Assembly: GCF_004570865.1 (NCBI RefSeq) | Contig: NZ_SPQS01000003.1 | Location: 372,001-436,000 of the forward strand | Source: Bradyrhizobium frederickii | Lineage (GTDB): Bacteria > Pseudomonadota > Alphaproteobacteria > Rhizobiales > Xanthobacteraceae | Direction of reading: 5' to 3' | Length of the DNA: 64,000 nucleotides | Program-made: the position numbers and the translations under genes | Shown: piece by piece, positions 9,605 to 18,004 of the stretch | Position numbering within the stretch: the stretch's first letter is position 1 | Layout: each line of letters starts with the position of its first letter | Notes under the pieces: model-generated | What the model was told of the DNA's origin: nothing | Database searches by the model: none | What the model saw: only the letters and a program-made list of their open reading frames with translations

Positions 9605-10909
9605 TTAGCCGCCCGCCACGCGCCAGATCACGTTGCCGACGTCGTCGGCCATCAGCAGCGACTTCTTGTCGGGGCCGATCGCAACGCCGACCGGGCGGCC
9701 ATAGGATTCCTTCTCGTCGGGTGACAGGAAGCCCGACAGGATGTCGCGACCGGGACCGGACGGCTTGCCGTTCTCGAACGGGACGAACACCAGCTTGTAG
9801 CCGGACAGCTTGCTGCGATTCCACGAGCCGTGCTGGCCGATCACCATGCCGTTTCCGAAGCCGGGCAGGGTGCCTGCGGGCATCCAGCACAGGCCGAGCG
9901 AAGCGGTGTGGCCGCCGAGCGCATAGTCCGGTTGCAGCGCCTTGGCGACCATCGCCGGATCCTGCGGCACGCGGTCGTCCACCGTCTTGCCCCAGTAGCA
10001 ATAGGGCCAGCCGTAGAAGCCGCCGTCGCGCACCGAGGTGAGATAGTCCGGCGGCGTCTCGTCGCCGAGCCCGTCGCGCTCGTTGACGACGGTCCAGAGC
10101 ACATTCGTATTCGGCTCCCAGGCAAGGCCCACGGGATTGCGCAGGCCCGCGCCGAAGATGCGATGCGTGCCGGCGACGAGGTCGAGCTCGTACACCGCGG
10201 CACGACCTTCCTCGACCTCCATGCCCATTTCGGCGATGTTGCTGAGAGAGCCGACACCGGCATAGAGCTTCTTGCCGTCGGGGCTGGCGAGCAGGCTGCG
10301 CGTCCAATGTCCGCCCGGCTTGAACGTCGTGAGCCTTTTGCCCGGCGCGGTGATGCGGTCGGCGCCCGCGACATAGGGAAACGCGATCACGCCGTCAGTG
10401 TTGCCGACATAGAAGCTGTCGCCGACCAGCGCCATGCCGAAGGGCTGGTTGAGGTTCTCCATGAAGGCGCCGCGGTGTTCGGCGACGCCGTCGCCGTCCT
10501 TGTCGCGCAAGAGCGTGATGCGGTTGGCGGACACGCCAAGCGCGGCGGCGCGGCGCATCGTCGCCTGCATCGCATAGTGGAACACGTTGCGCGGGGCGCC
10601 CGCGATCTGCGTCGCCTCCGCGATCAGCACGTCGCCGTTGGGCAGCACCTCGATCCAGCGCGGATGGTCGAGGCCGGTCGCGAACGCATTGACCTTGAGA
10701 CCCGGCGCGACGGTCGGCTTCCGGCCCTCGCTCCAGCCGCGCGCGGTCGGCATCTTCAAGGTCGGGATCGCGCCCTGCGGCTTCGCTTCGGGAATGGCGG
10801 GGGTCTCTCCCCAGGCCGGCGCGGGCTCGGTGCCCGTCATCTTGCGCCATTGCAGCGCCATGCCGCCGAGGATCGCGACGAACTGCGCGAAGATGCTGGA
10901 GAAGGTCAT
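9605..10909 (-). CDS. Sorbosone dehydrogenase-family (PQQ-type beta-propeller) protein
   Basis: This 434-residue protein has an N-terminal hydrophobic segment (residues 1-18) that may export or anchor it. The rest follows the glucose/sorbosone dehydrogenase beta-propeller: GLDHPRWIEVLPNGDVLIAEA, RNPVGLAWEPN, GGFYGWPYCYWG, HTASLGLCWMPAGTLPGFGNG and GQHGSWNRS. The family oxidises sugars or aldehydes in the periplasm with PQQ, but many members are uncharacterised. No cytochrome or PQQ gene is adjacent, so the substrate remains open. Confidence 0.85.
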   Translation of the reverse strand: MTFSSIFAQFVAILGGMALQWRKMTGTEPAPAWGETPAIPEAKPQGAIPTLKMPTARGWSEGRKPTVAPGLKVNAFATGLDHPRWIEVLPNGDVLIAEATQIAGAPRNVFHYAMQATMRRAAALGVSANRITLLRDKDGDGVAEHRGAFMENLNQPFGMALVGDSFYVGNTDGVIAFPYVAGADRITAPGKRLTTFKPGGHWTRSLLASPDGKKLYAGVGSLSNIAEMGMEVEEGRAAVYELDLVAGTHRIFGAGLRNPVGLAWEPNTNVLWTVVNERDGLGDETPPDYLTSVRDGGFYGWPYCYWGKTVDDRVPQDPAMVAKALQPDYALGGHTASLGLCWMPAGTLPGFGNGMVIGQHGSWNRSKLSGYKLVFVPFENGKPSGPGRDILSGFLSPDEKESYGRPVGVAIGPDKKSLLMADDVGNVIWRVAGG

Positions 10910-11051
10910 GAGGAGCCCCTGTTTGCGCGCGCATCCAACTGGCTGACGGGGCAGACGTCAACCGGTGCGGGCTGCCGCCAGGGCCTATTCCCGCGGAATG
11001 GCAGCCGATCGAATTTGCATGGGACGAGCGGCGACGAGGAGTGCCCGGAGA

Positions 11052-11261
11052 TCAACGGCCGATCTGCCGCTCGAGCTGCCGTGCCGTGCGAAAATCGTCG
11101 AGGTGATGGATGTTCGGCGCCAGCGCGGCCTCCCTGGACAGCAGATGATAGACCCGCGCGACCGTGCGCTGCTTCTGCTTCGTCCGCCCAGGCGGCAGCG
11201 CCCGCGCCTTGCGCAGGGCGGCGATCGCGTGCTCGCGAAAGTAATCGTAGGCATCCGACAT
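11052..11261 (-). CDS. Small conserved-type hypothetical protein
   Basis: The 69-residue product reads as a basic, helical protein (DAYDYFREHAIAALRKARAL early, then RVYHLLSREAALAPNIHHLDDF). I recognise no domain. The ATG at 11261 is favoured because the upstream extension of the frame runs into the repeat at 11385-11445 and loses protein-like composition. Probably a real gene, but support is only composition and position. Confidence 0.5.
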   Translation of the reverse strand: MSDAYDYFREHAIAALRKARALPPGRTKQKQRTVARVYHLLSREAALAPNIHHLDDFRTARQLERQIGR

Positions 11262-11384
11262 GGCTCGATGCTCTGCAAATGTTGCAGGTGTCGAGGGGCT
11301 AACGGGCGGGAGGAGGGGCGGTTCCTTGACGCAATGTTCCAACCGCGCCCATTTATCCCGGGCCCGGCTACATCTCGGCCGTGC

Positions 11385-11445
11385 ATCCTTCGAGGCTCGG
11401 CTCGCGATGCATGCGCATCGCAAACCTCGCACCTCAGGATGACGG
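11385..11445. repeat. Partial copy of the intergenic element at 9434
   Basis: CATCCTTCGAGGCTCG at the left and CGCACCTCAGGATGACGG at the right match the interior and right end of the 9434-9566 element. The left terminal repeat is missing here, so this is a shortened copy in the gap between two minus-strand genes. Confidence 0.7.
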
Positions 11446-11482
11446 AGCTAGTAGCAGCGCTGCTGGTTGGGCGACTGCCCGC

Positions 11483-12109
11483 TTACCGCGGCGAGAGGAA
11501 CGGGATGATCATCGGCACGCGGCGGCAATAGGCGCCGTAGGCGTCTTCGCCGAGCTCCTTGGAGAGGAACACCTCTTCCATCCGGCCCTTCTGCCACATG
11601 CCGAGCGAGATCAGGATCGCGCCGAGGATCGCGGTCACGGTGCCGACCGCGATGCCGGTGGCCAGCATGCCGGCGATCAGACCGGTGTAGATCGGATGGC
11701 GCACGATGCCGTACGGGCCGGTGTCGACGACGCGGTGGTCTTCCTTGTGGGTGATGGTGTTGGACCAGAACTTTCCGAGATGCAGCCGTCCCCACCAGGT
11801 GAAGGAGATGCCGGCAAGCACGATCAGCGCCGTGATGTAGACAGCGGTGTTGCTGAACACCCAGAGCGGCTTCTCGTTCAGCACTTCCGCGGTCCACGGC
11901 GTGAACAGGATGCCGCCGACCAGGATCGGGATGCGATAGCGGCCGGATTCCAGCGTCATGACCTGCTTCTGCGTGCGCCCCTGCCAGAACGAGGCGCCGA
12001 TCCAGCTGGCCAGCCAGGCCAGCCAGATCAGGGCGAGCAGTTGCGTCGGCCAGGTCGTGGTCCAGCCACCCCAGGCGACAGAGAGAAGCTTGCTGAAATC
12101 GAAGGACAT
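11483..12109 (-). CDS. Isoprenylcysteine carboxyl methyltransferase-family membrane protein
   Basis: This 208-residue protein has about five hydrophobic segments. The signature GPYGIVRHPIYTG followed by a helix and EEVFLSKELGEDAYGAYCRRVP is the hallmark of the ICMT/PEMT-like family, which methylates carboxyl or other groups with SAM at the membrane. The first half (WLASWIGASFW...) and the IPILVGGILF segment are typical of bacterial members of unknown substrate. It is the last gene of an apparent three-gene operon, 27 bases after the epimerase gene. The lipid-directed context suggests a membrane-lipid substrate (inference). Confidence 0.82.
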   Translation of the reverse strand: MSFDFSKLLSVAWGGWTTTWPTQLLALIWLAWLASWIGASFWQGRTQKQVMTLESGRYRIPILVGGILFTPWTAEVLNEKPLWVFSNTAVYITALIVLAGISFTWWGRLHLGKFWSNTITHKEDHRVVDTGPYGIVRHPIYTGLIAGMLATGIAVGTVTAILGAILISLGMWQKGRMEEVFLSKELGEDAYGAYCRRVPMIIPFLSPR

Positions 12110-12136
12110 GAAGGTTCTTTGCGTTGGGCGGCGGTT

Positions 12137-13168
12137 TCAGCCCGCGCGCGAGGACAGCGCGCGATGCTCGATGGCGCCGGTGGGCTGCTGGCCGTTGCGG
12201 GCGAGCAGGTGGGTGATGGTTTCGCGCAGCACCGGCTCGATCGGACGCGGCGAATAGCCGAGCTCGGTGCGCGCCTTGCCGATTGAAAGATCGCTCGCGG
12301 CGAGCGCGATGCGCACGCCCTCGGCGGTGCCGTTGGGCGGCCTGCGCGTGAAGTTGTTGGCCAGATATTCGAGCACGATGCCGGAGAGCTCGGCGAGCTT
12401 GCCGGGCACGATTACCGGGTATTGGCGGCGGCCGCTCATCGCCGACATCATCCGCAGGATGTTGCCGAGCGGAACGCAGTCGCCGCCGAGGATGTAGCGC
12501 TGGCCGTGGCGGCCGCGTTCCATGGTCAGCACCAGGCCCATGGCGACGTCGCGAACGTCGACGAGGTTGACCAGGAAGTTGAGATGCGGCTGCACCTTCT
12601 TCTGGAGGAAGTACCAGAGCATCGCGGTCGGCGGCGTCAGATTGTGGTCGGCGGCGCCGATCGGCATGGTCGGCGTGCCGATCACGAGCGGAAAGCCGCT
12701 GGCCGCAGCCTTGGCGGCGCAATGCTCGGCGAGCGACTTCGAGCGCGTATAGGCGCCGGGCATGGCGTCGGCCGGCTGCAGCGCCTCTTCGGCGGGAACG
12801 CCTTTGAGGTCGGAATAGGGGAACAGGATCGATTCCGTCGAACAGTGCAGGAAGCGCGACACGCCGCGCTTCATTGCGGCCGCAAGCACGATCTCGGTGC
12901 CGCGGCAATTGACTTCATGAAAGTCCTGCTTGTTGGCGACCCACATGCCGGGCAGGCCGGCGAGGTGATAGACCTCATCGACCCCGGCGAGCGCAGCATC
13001 GACCGCGGCGCCGTCCAGCACCGAGCCGTGGACGTGTTCGACGTCGGGGTTCGCCGCCGCCGGCGCACGGACGTCGAGAACACGCACCCGCTGCCCACGG
13101 GCGCGGAGCGCTTCGACGAGATGATGTCCGATGAAGCCACTGCCACCGGTAACCAGGACGAGAGCCAT
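12137..13168 (-). CDS. NAD-dependent epimerase/dehydratase (extended SDR)
   Basis: This 343-residue extended short-chain dehydrogenase begins VLVTGGSGFIGHHLVEAL (NAD-binding GxxGxxG). It has VYHLAGLPGMW in place of the usual HxAA, a Ser region LHCSTESILF and the catalytic YTRSK (YxxxK). It resembles 3-beta-hydroxysteroid/sterol-type and hopanoid-associated (HpnA-like) epimerases. The ATG at 13168 starts directly before the Rossmann strand; an upstream TTG extension is rejected. It sits between an Mpo1-like gene (22 bases) and an ICMT-like gene (27 bases), so a lipid substrate is plausible but unproven. Confidence 0.85.
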   Translation of the reverse strand: MALVLVTGGSGFIGHHLVEALRARGQRVRVLDVRAPAAANPDVEHVHGSVLDGAAVDAALAGVDEVYHLAGLPGMWVANKQDFHEVNCRGTEIVLAAAMKRGVSRFLHCSTESILFPYSDLKGVPAEEALQPADAMPGAYTRSKSLAEHCAAKAAASGFPLVIGTPTMPIGAADHNLTPPTAMLWYFLQKKVQPHLNFLVNLVDVRDVAMGLVLTMERGRHGQRYILGGDCVPLGNILRMMSAMSGRRQYPVIVPGKLAELSGIVLEYLANNFTRRPPNGTAEGVRIALAASDLSIGKARTELGYSPRPIEPVLRETITHLLARNGQQPTGAIEHRALSSRAG

Positions 13169-13190
13169 GCAGAAGGTTGCTGTTTCGCTT

Positions 13191-13733
13191 CTAGAGCTGT
13201 CGGGTTGAAAGGGAATTGGTCGGAAGAGGCGCCAGAATCGCGGCAAGGTCGCGACGGAAGCCCAATGCAATGAACAATTTTGCCATCACGAACATCGGCC
13301 CAAGCAAAAGATGCGAAGGAAAAGTGAACAGCGAGGCTTCGCGGCCCTCAAAAACCTTGTGGCCGATGGTCTGCGCGGCGAGGCCGAGCACCACCAGCGC
13401 GGCGAAGATCGCCCACATCGTCGCGGTGCTGACCTGCGCCGCGATGCTGGTCGCAACCGAAAACAGCACGATGGAGACCGCCAGAATGCCGATCCCGAGC
13501 GCCACGTCGAGCAGCAGCCAATAGATCAGAACCGGCAAGGCCAGGATCACCGCCAGGCTGACATCGAAACCGAACAGCGGAAGCCTGACCAGCGTCAGCG
13601 GCAGCACCGCGCCGGTGAACAACAGGAGAATACCGACCACATGCATCGCCGTGTTCCGGGGATCGCGATGGTACTCGACGTAAACGGCAAGTTGGCGCTG
13701 AAAAAAGCCACCCATTTTGGTCTCATGCAGCAC
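13191..13733 (-). CDS. Mpo1-like (DUF962) membrane protein
   Basis: This 180-residue protein carries the DUF962 pattern: YVEYHRDPRNTAMHVVGI at the N-terminus and AAQTIGHKVFEGREASL two-thirds along, with four hydrophobic helices between and after. The conserved His residues are those that bind Fe2+ in yeast Mpo1, a dioxygenase of 2-hydroxy fatty-acid alpha-oxidation. Activity of the bacterial form is inferred from the family. It heads an operon with an SDR epimerase and an ICMT-like gene. Start may be residue 1 (MLHETK) or residue 7 (MGGFF). Confidence 0.88.
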   Translation of the reverse strand: MLHETKMGGFFQRQLAVYVEYHRDPRNTAMHVVGILLLFTGAVLPLTLVRLPLFGFDVSLAVILALPVLIYWLLLDVALGIGILAVSIVLFSVATSIAAQVSTATMWAIFAALVVLGLAAQTIGHKVFEGREASLFTFPSHLLLGPMFVMAKLFIALGFRRDLAAILAPLPTNSLSTRQL

Positions 13734-13886
13734 GGGATCGGGAAGGGCGAACAGTCGCTATAGCACTGGACCGGGCGGTGCACAAACCGGCACTCTTGTC
13801 GCGCAAAGCCGTATTGGTGCGTACTGGACAGGCACCAAAACGATCGGGATTTCAAAAGGTTCCGAAAGGCGCGAAGCCGTCTCCGC

Positions 13887-14549
13887 TCAGCGCTTCTTGG
13901 CGGGCTTTTTCGCCGCAGGCGCCGGCGCCGCCGGACGTGGCGCCTCCTCCGGCAGCTTGGCATAGGTCAGGATCTGCAACTGGCCGTTGACGGCCGACGT
14001 CGGCTTGGCCCGGTCGAGCAACTGCTCCTCGCCGAGGCCGATCGGATGCAGCCGCTTGGTCGAGATCTTGAACGTGTTTACCAGCACGTCGCGGATCGCG
14101 TCGGCGCGGCGCTGGCTCAGGATGGCATTGGCCTCGCGCGTCTTCGAATTGGACTCGACATGGCCGACGATCAGGAACGTGTAGGGCAGCAGCGAGGAAT
14201 GAACCAGCGCGTCCGCGATGCGGCCGACGGTCTGGTAGGAGGCCGGCTGGATGATCGGCGTGTCGGCATCGAACTGGATCTGCGCGTTGAAGGCGGGCAG
14301 CTTGGCGAGATCGGGCGCGATCAGCGGCCGGTTCACCGGACCCGGATCGTTCTTGATCCTGGCCTTGGCGCGCTCCATCACCTGCTGCTTCAGCGCGGGA
14401 AGATCGACCTCGGCGGGCTCCTCGAAATGGTTGAGCTTGCCGACGATGTCGTCGCGGGTCGGCGCCGCGGTCTGGGCGCCGGCTGCGCCCGCGAGCAGAG
14501 CGAGGCCGAACGCAAGAGCCGGGGCCATGAAGAGCCTCGTCGCGCGCAT
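13887..14549 (-). CDS. OmpA-family periplasmic protein
   Basis: This 220-residue protein has a signal peptide (MRATRLFMAPALAFGLALLA...). Its C-terminal half is OmpA-like: IQFDADTPIIQPASYQTVGRIADAL, IVGHVESNSKTREANAILSQRRADAIRDVLV and RLHPIGLGEEQLLD. Such domains bind peptidoglycan. An Ala/Pro/Lys-rich tail ends the protein. The start ATG shares one base with the TGA of the upstream gene (TGATG), so it is translationally coupled to it; the longer frame starting at 14834 is out of register with that gene and rejected. Confidence 0.85.
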   Translation of the reverse strand: MRATRLFMAPALAFGLALLAGAAGAQTAAPTRDDIVGKLNHFEEPAEVDLPALKQQVMERAKARIKNDPGPVNRPLIAPDLAKLPAFNAQIQFDADTPIIQPASYQTVGRIADALVHSSLLPYTFLIVGHVESNSKTREANAILSQRRADAIRDVLVNTFKISTKRLHPIGLGEEQLLDRAKPTSAVNGQLQILTYAKLPEEAPRPAAPAPAAKKPAKKR

Positions 14550-14965
14550 CAGCGGTACCCCGCCTCGTCGACGGCCTTCAGGCAGTTGTTGCTGATGCCC
14601 TTGGGGGTCGAGACCAGGCAGGGGACCGACTTGCTGGTCTCCTTGGTCGAGCCGCCGCAGACCTTGACGATCTCGCGCTGGCAGGCATTCGCCACCGTGA
14701 CGCGCGCGGCGACGCGCTTCTGGATGGCGTCGAAGGCGCCGAGATAATCGCTCGCGCATTGCGGCGAGAGCACGTCGCGGTTGCGCGACAGGCATTCCTT
14801 CAGGCGGGTCGAATCCGGGTTGACGCCACGGCAATTGGCGACGATTTCCGCACCGCAGCTCTTGGCCAGAAGCCCGATCGAATCGCCAAAGCTCATGGTC
14901 TCCGCCGCGCTGAGCGACGGCATCCCCAATGCCAGCAAGATCAGTGTGATGGAGCCCCGGACCAT
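14549..14965 (-). CDS. Secreted cysteine-rich small protein
   Basis: The 138-residue product (from MVRGSITL) has a signal peptide to about SAAE. Mature Cys residues occur in pairs: KSCGAEI, ANCRG, KECL, SPQCASD, NACQREIVKVCGG, VPCL and NNCL. This even spacing resembles secreted Cys-rich-repeat proteins held by disulfides. Function is unknown. It is coupled to the OmpA-family gene by a one-base overlap, which suggests both act in the envelope. A TTG 12 codons upstream is an alternative start. Confidence 0.72.
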   Translation of the reverse strand: MVRGSITLILLALGMPSLSAAETMSFGDSIGLLAKSCGAEIVANCRGVNPDSTRLKECLSRNRDVLSPQCASDYLGAFDAIQKRVAARVTVANACQREIVKVCGGSTKETSKSVPCLVSTPKGISNNCLKAVDEAGYR

Positions 14966-15053
14966 GGCTTTATCTGATACGGGGAAGTTCGCGATGGTCA
15001 AGACCTGTTCGGGGGAGGACCGTCGAAGGCTAGGGGAGTGCGGCGAACAGTCC

Positions 15054-15356
15054 TCACTCGGCGGCGTCGGAGCGGGCCGGCCATTCGATCAGGACGGCCG
15101 TGTGGTTCCTGAGGTCGTCCGCAAATTCCGGGTCGGCCTTGAGCTCGTCCAGGGTCCGTGGCGGGGGAAGCTGGCGGCCGTCCGCGCTCAGCTCCTGCGC
15201 GTAGAACGCCAGCGCCTCGGGCGCATTCTCCAGGGCCTCTTCGACGTCGTCTCCGCCGGAGATGCAGCCGGGCAGGTCGGGAAACCACAGGCTCACGGCT
15301 TCGTCCGGATCGGTATCCTCGATGATGGCGACGTACTGAGCCAAATCGGGCCTCAC
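15054..15356 (-). CDS. HicB-family antitoxin-like protein, no toxin partner visible
   Basis: This 100-residue protein has the HicB N-terminal fold pattern: YVAIIEDTDPDEAVSLWFPDLPGCISGGDDVEEALENAPEALAFY. In HicAB modules this RNase H-like fold neutralises the HicA mRNA interferase. The GTG start overlaps the uvrD stop as GTGA, implying translational coupling to uvrD; a TTG four codons in is an alternative. No HicA-like gene with its Gly-x-x-x-His pattern lies on either side. It may be an orphan or regulatory HicB-like protein. Confidence 0.75.
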   Translation of the reverse strand: MRPDLAQYVAIIEDTDPDEAVSLWFPDLPGCISGGDDVEEALENAPEALAFYAQELSADGRQLPPPRTLDELKADPEFADDLRNHTAVLIEWPARSDAAE

Positions 15357-18004
15357 GCCCGCTGCACGAAACTGTCCACGACCTTTTTCTCGCCGGCCTT
15401 GTCGAAGGCGATGGTGAGCTTGTTGCCGTCGATCTTGGTGACGCGGCCGTAGCCGAACTTCTGGTGGAAGACGCGGTCGGACAGCGAGAATTCGGACGTC
15501 GTGCCGGTCGATTTGGCGACCAGCTCGCCCTCGATCGTCAGGGGACCGCGACGGCGCGAGGAGAAGCTGCCGAAATCGGGGCCGGCCGATGAGGAGGATG
15601 AGAACGTCGCGGTCTCGTCCTCGAAGCCGCCGCCAGAGCGGCCACCGCCGCGGTTGCGGTTGGCCTGGGCGCGCTGCCAGCCCGGCGTGGTGTAGCTGGA
15701 GCCGAACGCCTCCATGTCGTCGAAGCGCGAGGCACCGTAGCCGCCGGTGCCGCCCCAGGCCGAGCCGCCCTTCGACTCCGTGATCTCGACATTGGCCGCC
15801 GGCAATTCGTCGAGGAAGCGTGACGGGATCGTGGTCGACCAGGTGCCGTGGATGCGCCGGTTGGTGGCGAAATAGATCATGGCGCGGCGGCGCGCGCGGG
15901 TCAGGCCGACATGGCCGAGCCGGCGCTCTTCTTCCAGGCCGGCGCGGCCCTGTTCGTCCAGCGTGCGCTGGCTCGGAAACAGGCCTTCCTCCCAGCCGGG
16001 CAGGAACACATTGTCGAACTCGAGCCCCTTGGCCGAATGCAACGTCATCAGCGACACCGCATCCTCCTCGGCGCCGCCCTCGCGATCCATCACCAGAGAG
16101 ATGTGCTCGAGGAACCCTTGCAGGTTCTCGAACTCCTCCATCGAGCGCACCAGTTCTTTCAGGTTCTCCAGCCGGCCCGCCGCGTCCGCCGAGCGGTCCT
16201 TCTGCCACATCTCGGTATAGCCGCTCTCGTCGAGCACGATCTGGGCGAGATCGGTGTGGGCGGTGACCTCGCGCTGGGCGCGCCAGCGGTCGAACTGGGC
16301 GACGACGTCGCGAAGCGAGCCGCGTGCCTTCGGCTTCAGCTCGTCGGTCTCGACCACGGCGCGGGCCGCTTCGAACAGCGGAATGCGGCGCTTGCGGGCG
16401 TGGTCGTGCAACATCTGCACCGTGGCATCGCCGAGGCCGCGCTTGGGCACGTTGACGATACGCTCGAAGGCGAGGTCGTCGGCCGGGGAGTTGATGACGC
16501 GCAAATAGGCCAGCGCATCGCGGATTTCCGCGCGCTCGTAGAAGCGTGGGCCGCCGATGACGCGGTAGGGCAGGCCGAGCGTGACGAAGCGGTCTTCGAA
16601 CTCGCGCATCTGGTAGGAGGCGCGCACCAGGATCGCAATCTCGTTGAGCTTCTCGCCGCGGCGCTGCAGCTGCTCGATCTCCTCGCCGATGCCGCGCGCT
16701 TCCTCCTCGGAATCCCACGAGCCGGTGACCGTGACCTTCTCGCCGTCCTGGTCCTCGGTGCGCAGCGTCTTGCCGAGCCGGCCTTCATTGTGTGCGATCA
16801 GATGCGAGGCGGCGGCGAGGATGTGGCCGGTCGAGCGATAATTGCGCTCCAGGCGAATGACCTTGGCGCCGGGGAAATCGTGGTCGAAGCGCAGGATGTT
16901 GTCGACCTCGGCGCCGCGCCAGCCATAGATCGACTGGTCGTCGTCGCCGACGCAGCAGATGTTCTTGGTTTTCTCCTTCTCCCCGCTCATGTCCGCCGAA
17001 GCCTTGGCGAAGGCGGATGCGGGGCCGTGACGAGCTTCGCTCGCACTGAGAAGGTCGGGATGAGGGGGAGTCTCCACGAGCGCGGTGCTCGGAGAGTCCC
17101 CCTCACCCGCCGCACTCTGGCGCGCAATTGCGCTGCCGGGTGCGTCAGCCTCTCCCCGCACGCGGGGAGAGGCGAAGGAAGGAGAAGACGGCGCCTGCGA
17201 CAGCAGCCGCAGCCACAGATATTGCGCGACGTTGGTGTCCTGGTACTCGTCGACCAGGATGTACTTGAAGCGCTGCTGGTACTGCCGGAGGATATCCGGG
17301 TGCTCGCGGAAGATGCGGATGTTCTCCAGCAGGAGATCGCCGAAATCGGCTGCGTTCAAAATCTTCAGCCGCTCCTGGTAGCTCGCATAGAGCTTGCCGC
17401 CCTTGCCGTTGGCGAACGTGGCGGCTTCGCCCGAGGGCACCTGCGAGGGCATCAGGCCGCGGTTCTTCCAGCCGTCGATCAGTCCGGCGAGCATGCGCGC
17501 CGGCCAGCGCTTGTCGTCGATGTTCTCGGCTTGAAGTAGCTGCTTCAGCAATCGGACCTGGTCGTCGACGTCGAGCACGGTGAAGTTCGACTTGAGCTGC
17601 GCCAGCTCGGCATGGAAACGCAGGATGCGGCCGCCGATGGAGTGGAAGGTGCCGAGCCACGGCATGCCCTCGACGGCGTGGCCGAGCATCTGGCCGAGCC
17701 GGTGCTTCATCTCGCGCGCGGCCTTGTTGGTGAAGGTCACCGACAGGATCTCGGCGGGACGGGCGCGGCCCTGGCTCAGGATATGGGCGATGCGCGTCGT
17801 CAGCACGCGGGTCTTGCCGGTGCCGGCGCCGGCCAGCACCAGGACCGGGCCGTCCAGCGTCTCCACAGCCTCGCGCTGCTCCGGATTGAGCCCGGACAGA
17901 TATTTCGGGCCCACCGAGGCGCGCGCACGCGCGGCGATGCCGCCGGCTGCGGGCTGGTGATCGGGTACGCTGGTGATCTTGCTCGGCTCGGTCATGCGAA
18001 TCAT
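15353..18004 (-). CDS. uvrD: UvrD/PcrA-type superfamily 1 DNA helicase with in-frame repeat insertion
   Basis: This 883-residue SF1 helicase unwinds DNA 3'-5' in nucleotide-excision and mismatch repair. Visible motifs are Walker A AGAGTGKT (about residues 58-65), motif Ia VTFTNKAAREM, motif II VDEYQDTN, motif III GDDDQSIYGWRGA, motif IV LERNYRST, motif V TLHSAKGLEF and motif VI VGLTRARR. Between motifs II and III lie about 75 extra residues (roughly 271-347), encoded by an intergenic-type palindromic repeat. The C-terminal ~150 residues are Gly/Ser-rich, then a Tudor-like tail (VFHQKFGYGRVTKID). Starts at 18013 (GTG), 18004 (ATG) or 17995 (ATG) are all possible. Confidence 0.93.
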   Translation of the reverse strand: MIRMTEPSKITSVPDHQPAAGGIAARARASVGPKYLSGLNPEQREAVETLDGPVLVLAGAGTGKTRVLTTRIAHILSQGRARPAEILSVTFTNKAAREMKHRLGQMLGHAVEGMPWLGTFHSIGGRILRFHAELAQLKSNFTVLDVDDQVRLLKQLLQAENIDDKRWPARMLAGLIDGWKNRGLMPSQVPSGEAATFANGKGGKLYASYQERLKILNAADFGDLLLENIRIFREHPDILRQYQQRFKYILVDEYQDTNVAQYLWLRLLSQAPSSPSFASPRVRGEADAPGSAIARQSAAGEGDSPSTALVETPPHPDLLSASEARHGPASAFAKASADMSGEKEKTKNICCVGDDDQSIYGWRGAEVDNILRFDHDFPGAKVIRLERNYRSTGHILAAASHLIAHNEGRLGKTLRTEDQDGEKVTVTGSWDSEEEARGIGEEIEQLQRRGEKLNEIAILVRASYQMREFEDRFVTLGLPYRVIGGPRFYERAEIRDALAYLRVINSPADDLAFERIVNVPKRGLGDATVQMLHDHARKRRIPLFEAARAVVETDELKPKARGSLRDVVAQFDRWRAQREVTAHTDLAQIVLDESGYTEMWQKDRSADAAGRLENLKELVRSMEEFENLQGFLEHISLVMDREGGAEEDAVSLMTLHSAKGLEFDNVFLPGWEEGLFPSQRTLDEQGRAGLEEERRLGHVGLTRARRRAMIYFATNRRIHGTWSTTIPSRFLDELPAANVEITESKGGSAWGGTGGYGASRFDDMEAFGSSYTTPGWQRAQANRNRGGGRSGGGFEDETATFSSSSSAGPDFGSFSSRRRGPLTIEGELVAKSTGTTSEFSLSDRVFHQKFGYGRVTKIDGNKLTIAFDKAGEKKVVDSFVQRA
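16971..17188. repeat. Palindromic intergenic-type repeat inside uvrD
   Basis: This segment of uvrD contains a perfect 12-base inverted repeat with a 2-base loop (GCCTCTCCCCGC at 17148-17159, GCGGGGAGAGGC at 17162-17173). CTTCTCCCCGCTCATG is at the other end, and GGGGGAGTCTCC...GGAGAGTCCCCC pairs internally. The same CTCTCCC(C)GC/GCGGGAGAGG grammar forms the intergenic repeat at 42821-42939. It is read in frame without stops and encodes a Pro/Ser/Ala-rich stretch foreign to helicases. Exact borders are approximate. Confidence 0.8.

Noticed and set aside
14550..14834. N-terminal extension of the OmpA-family gene
   Set aside because: It overlaps the Cys-rich gene in another frame and is Arg-rich nonsense; the signal peptide begins at the ATG at 14549.
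15848..17539. Long open frame on the plus strand opposite uvrD
   Set aside because: It is the antisense shadow of uvrD in GC-rich DNA; its product is low in hydrophobic core patterns and has no family signature.
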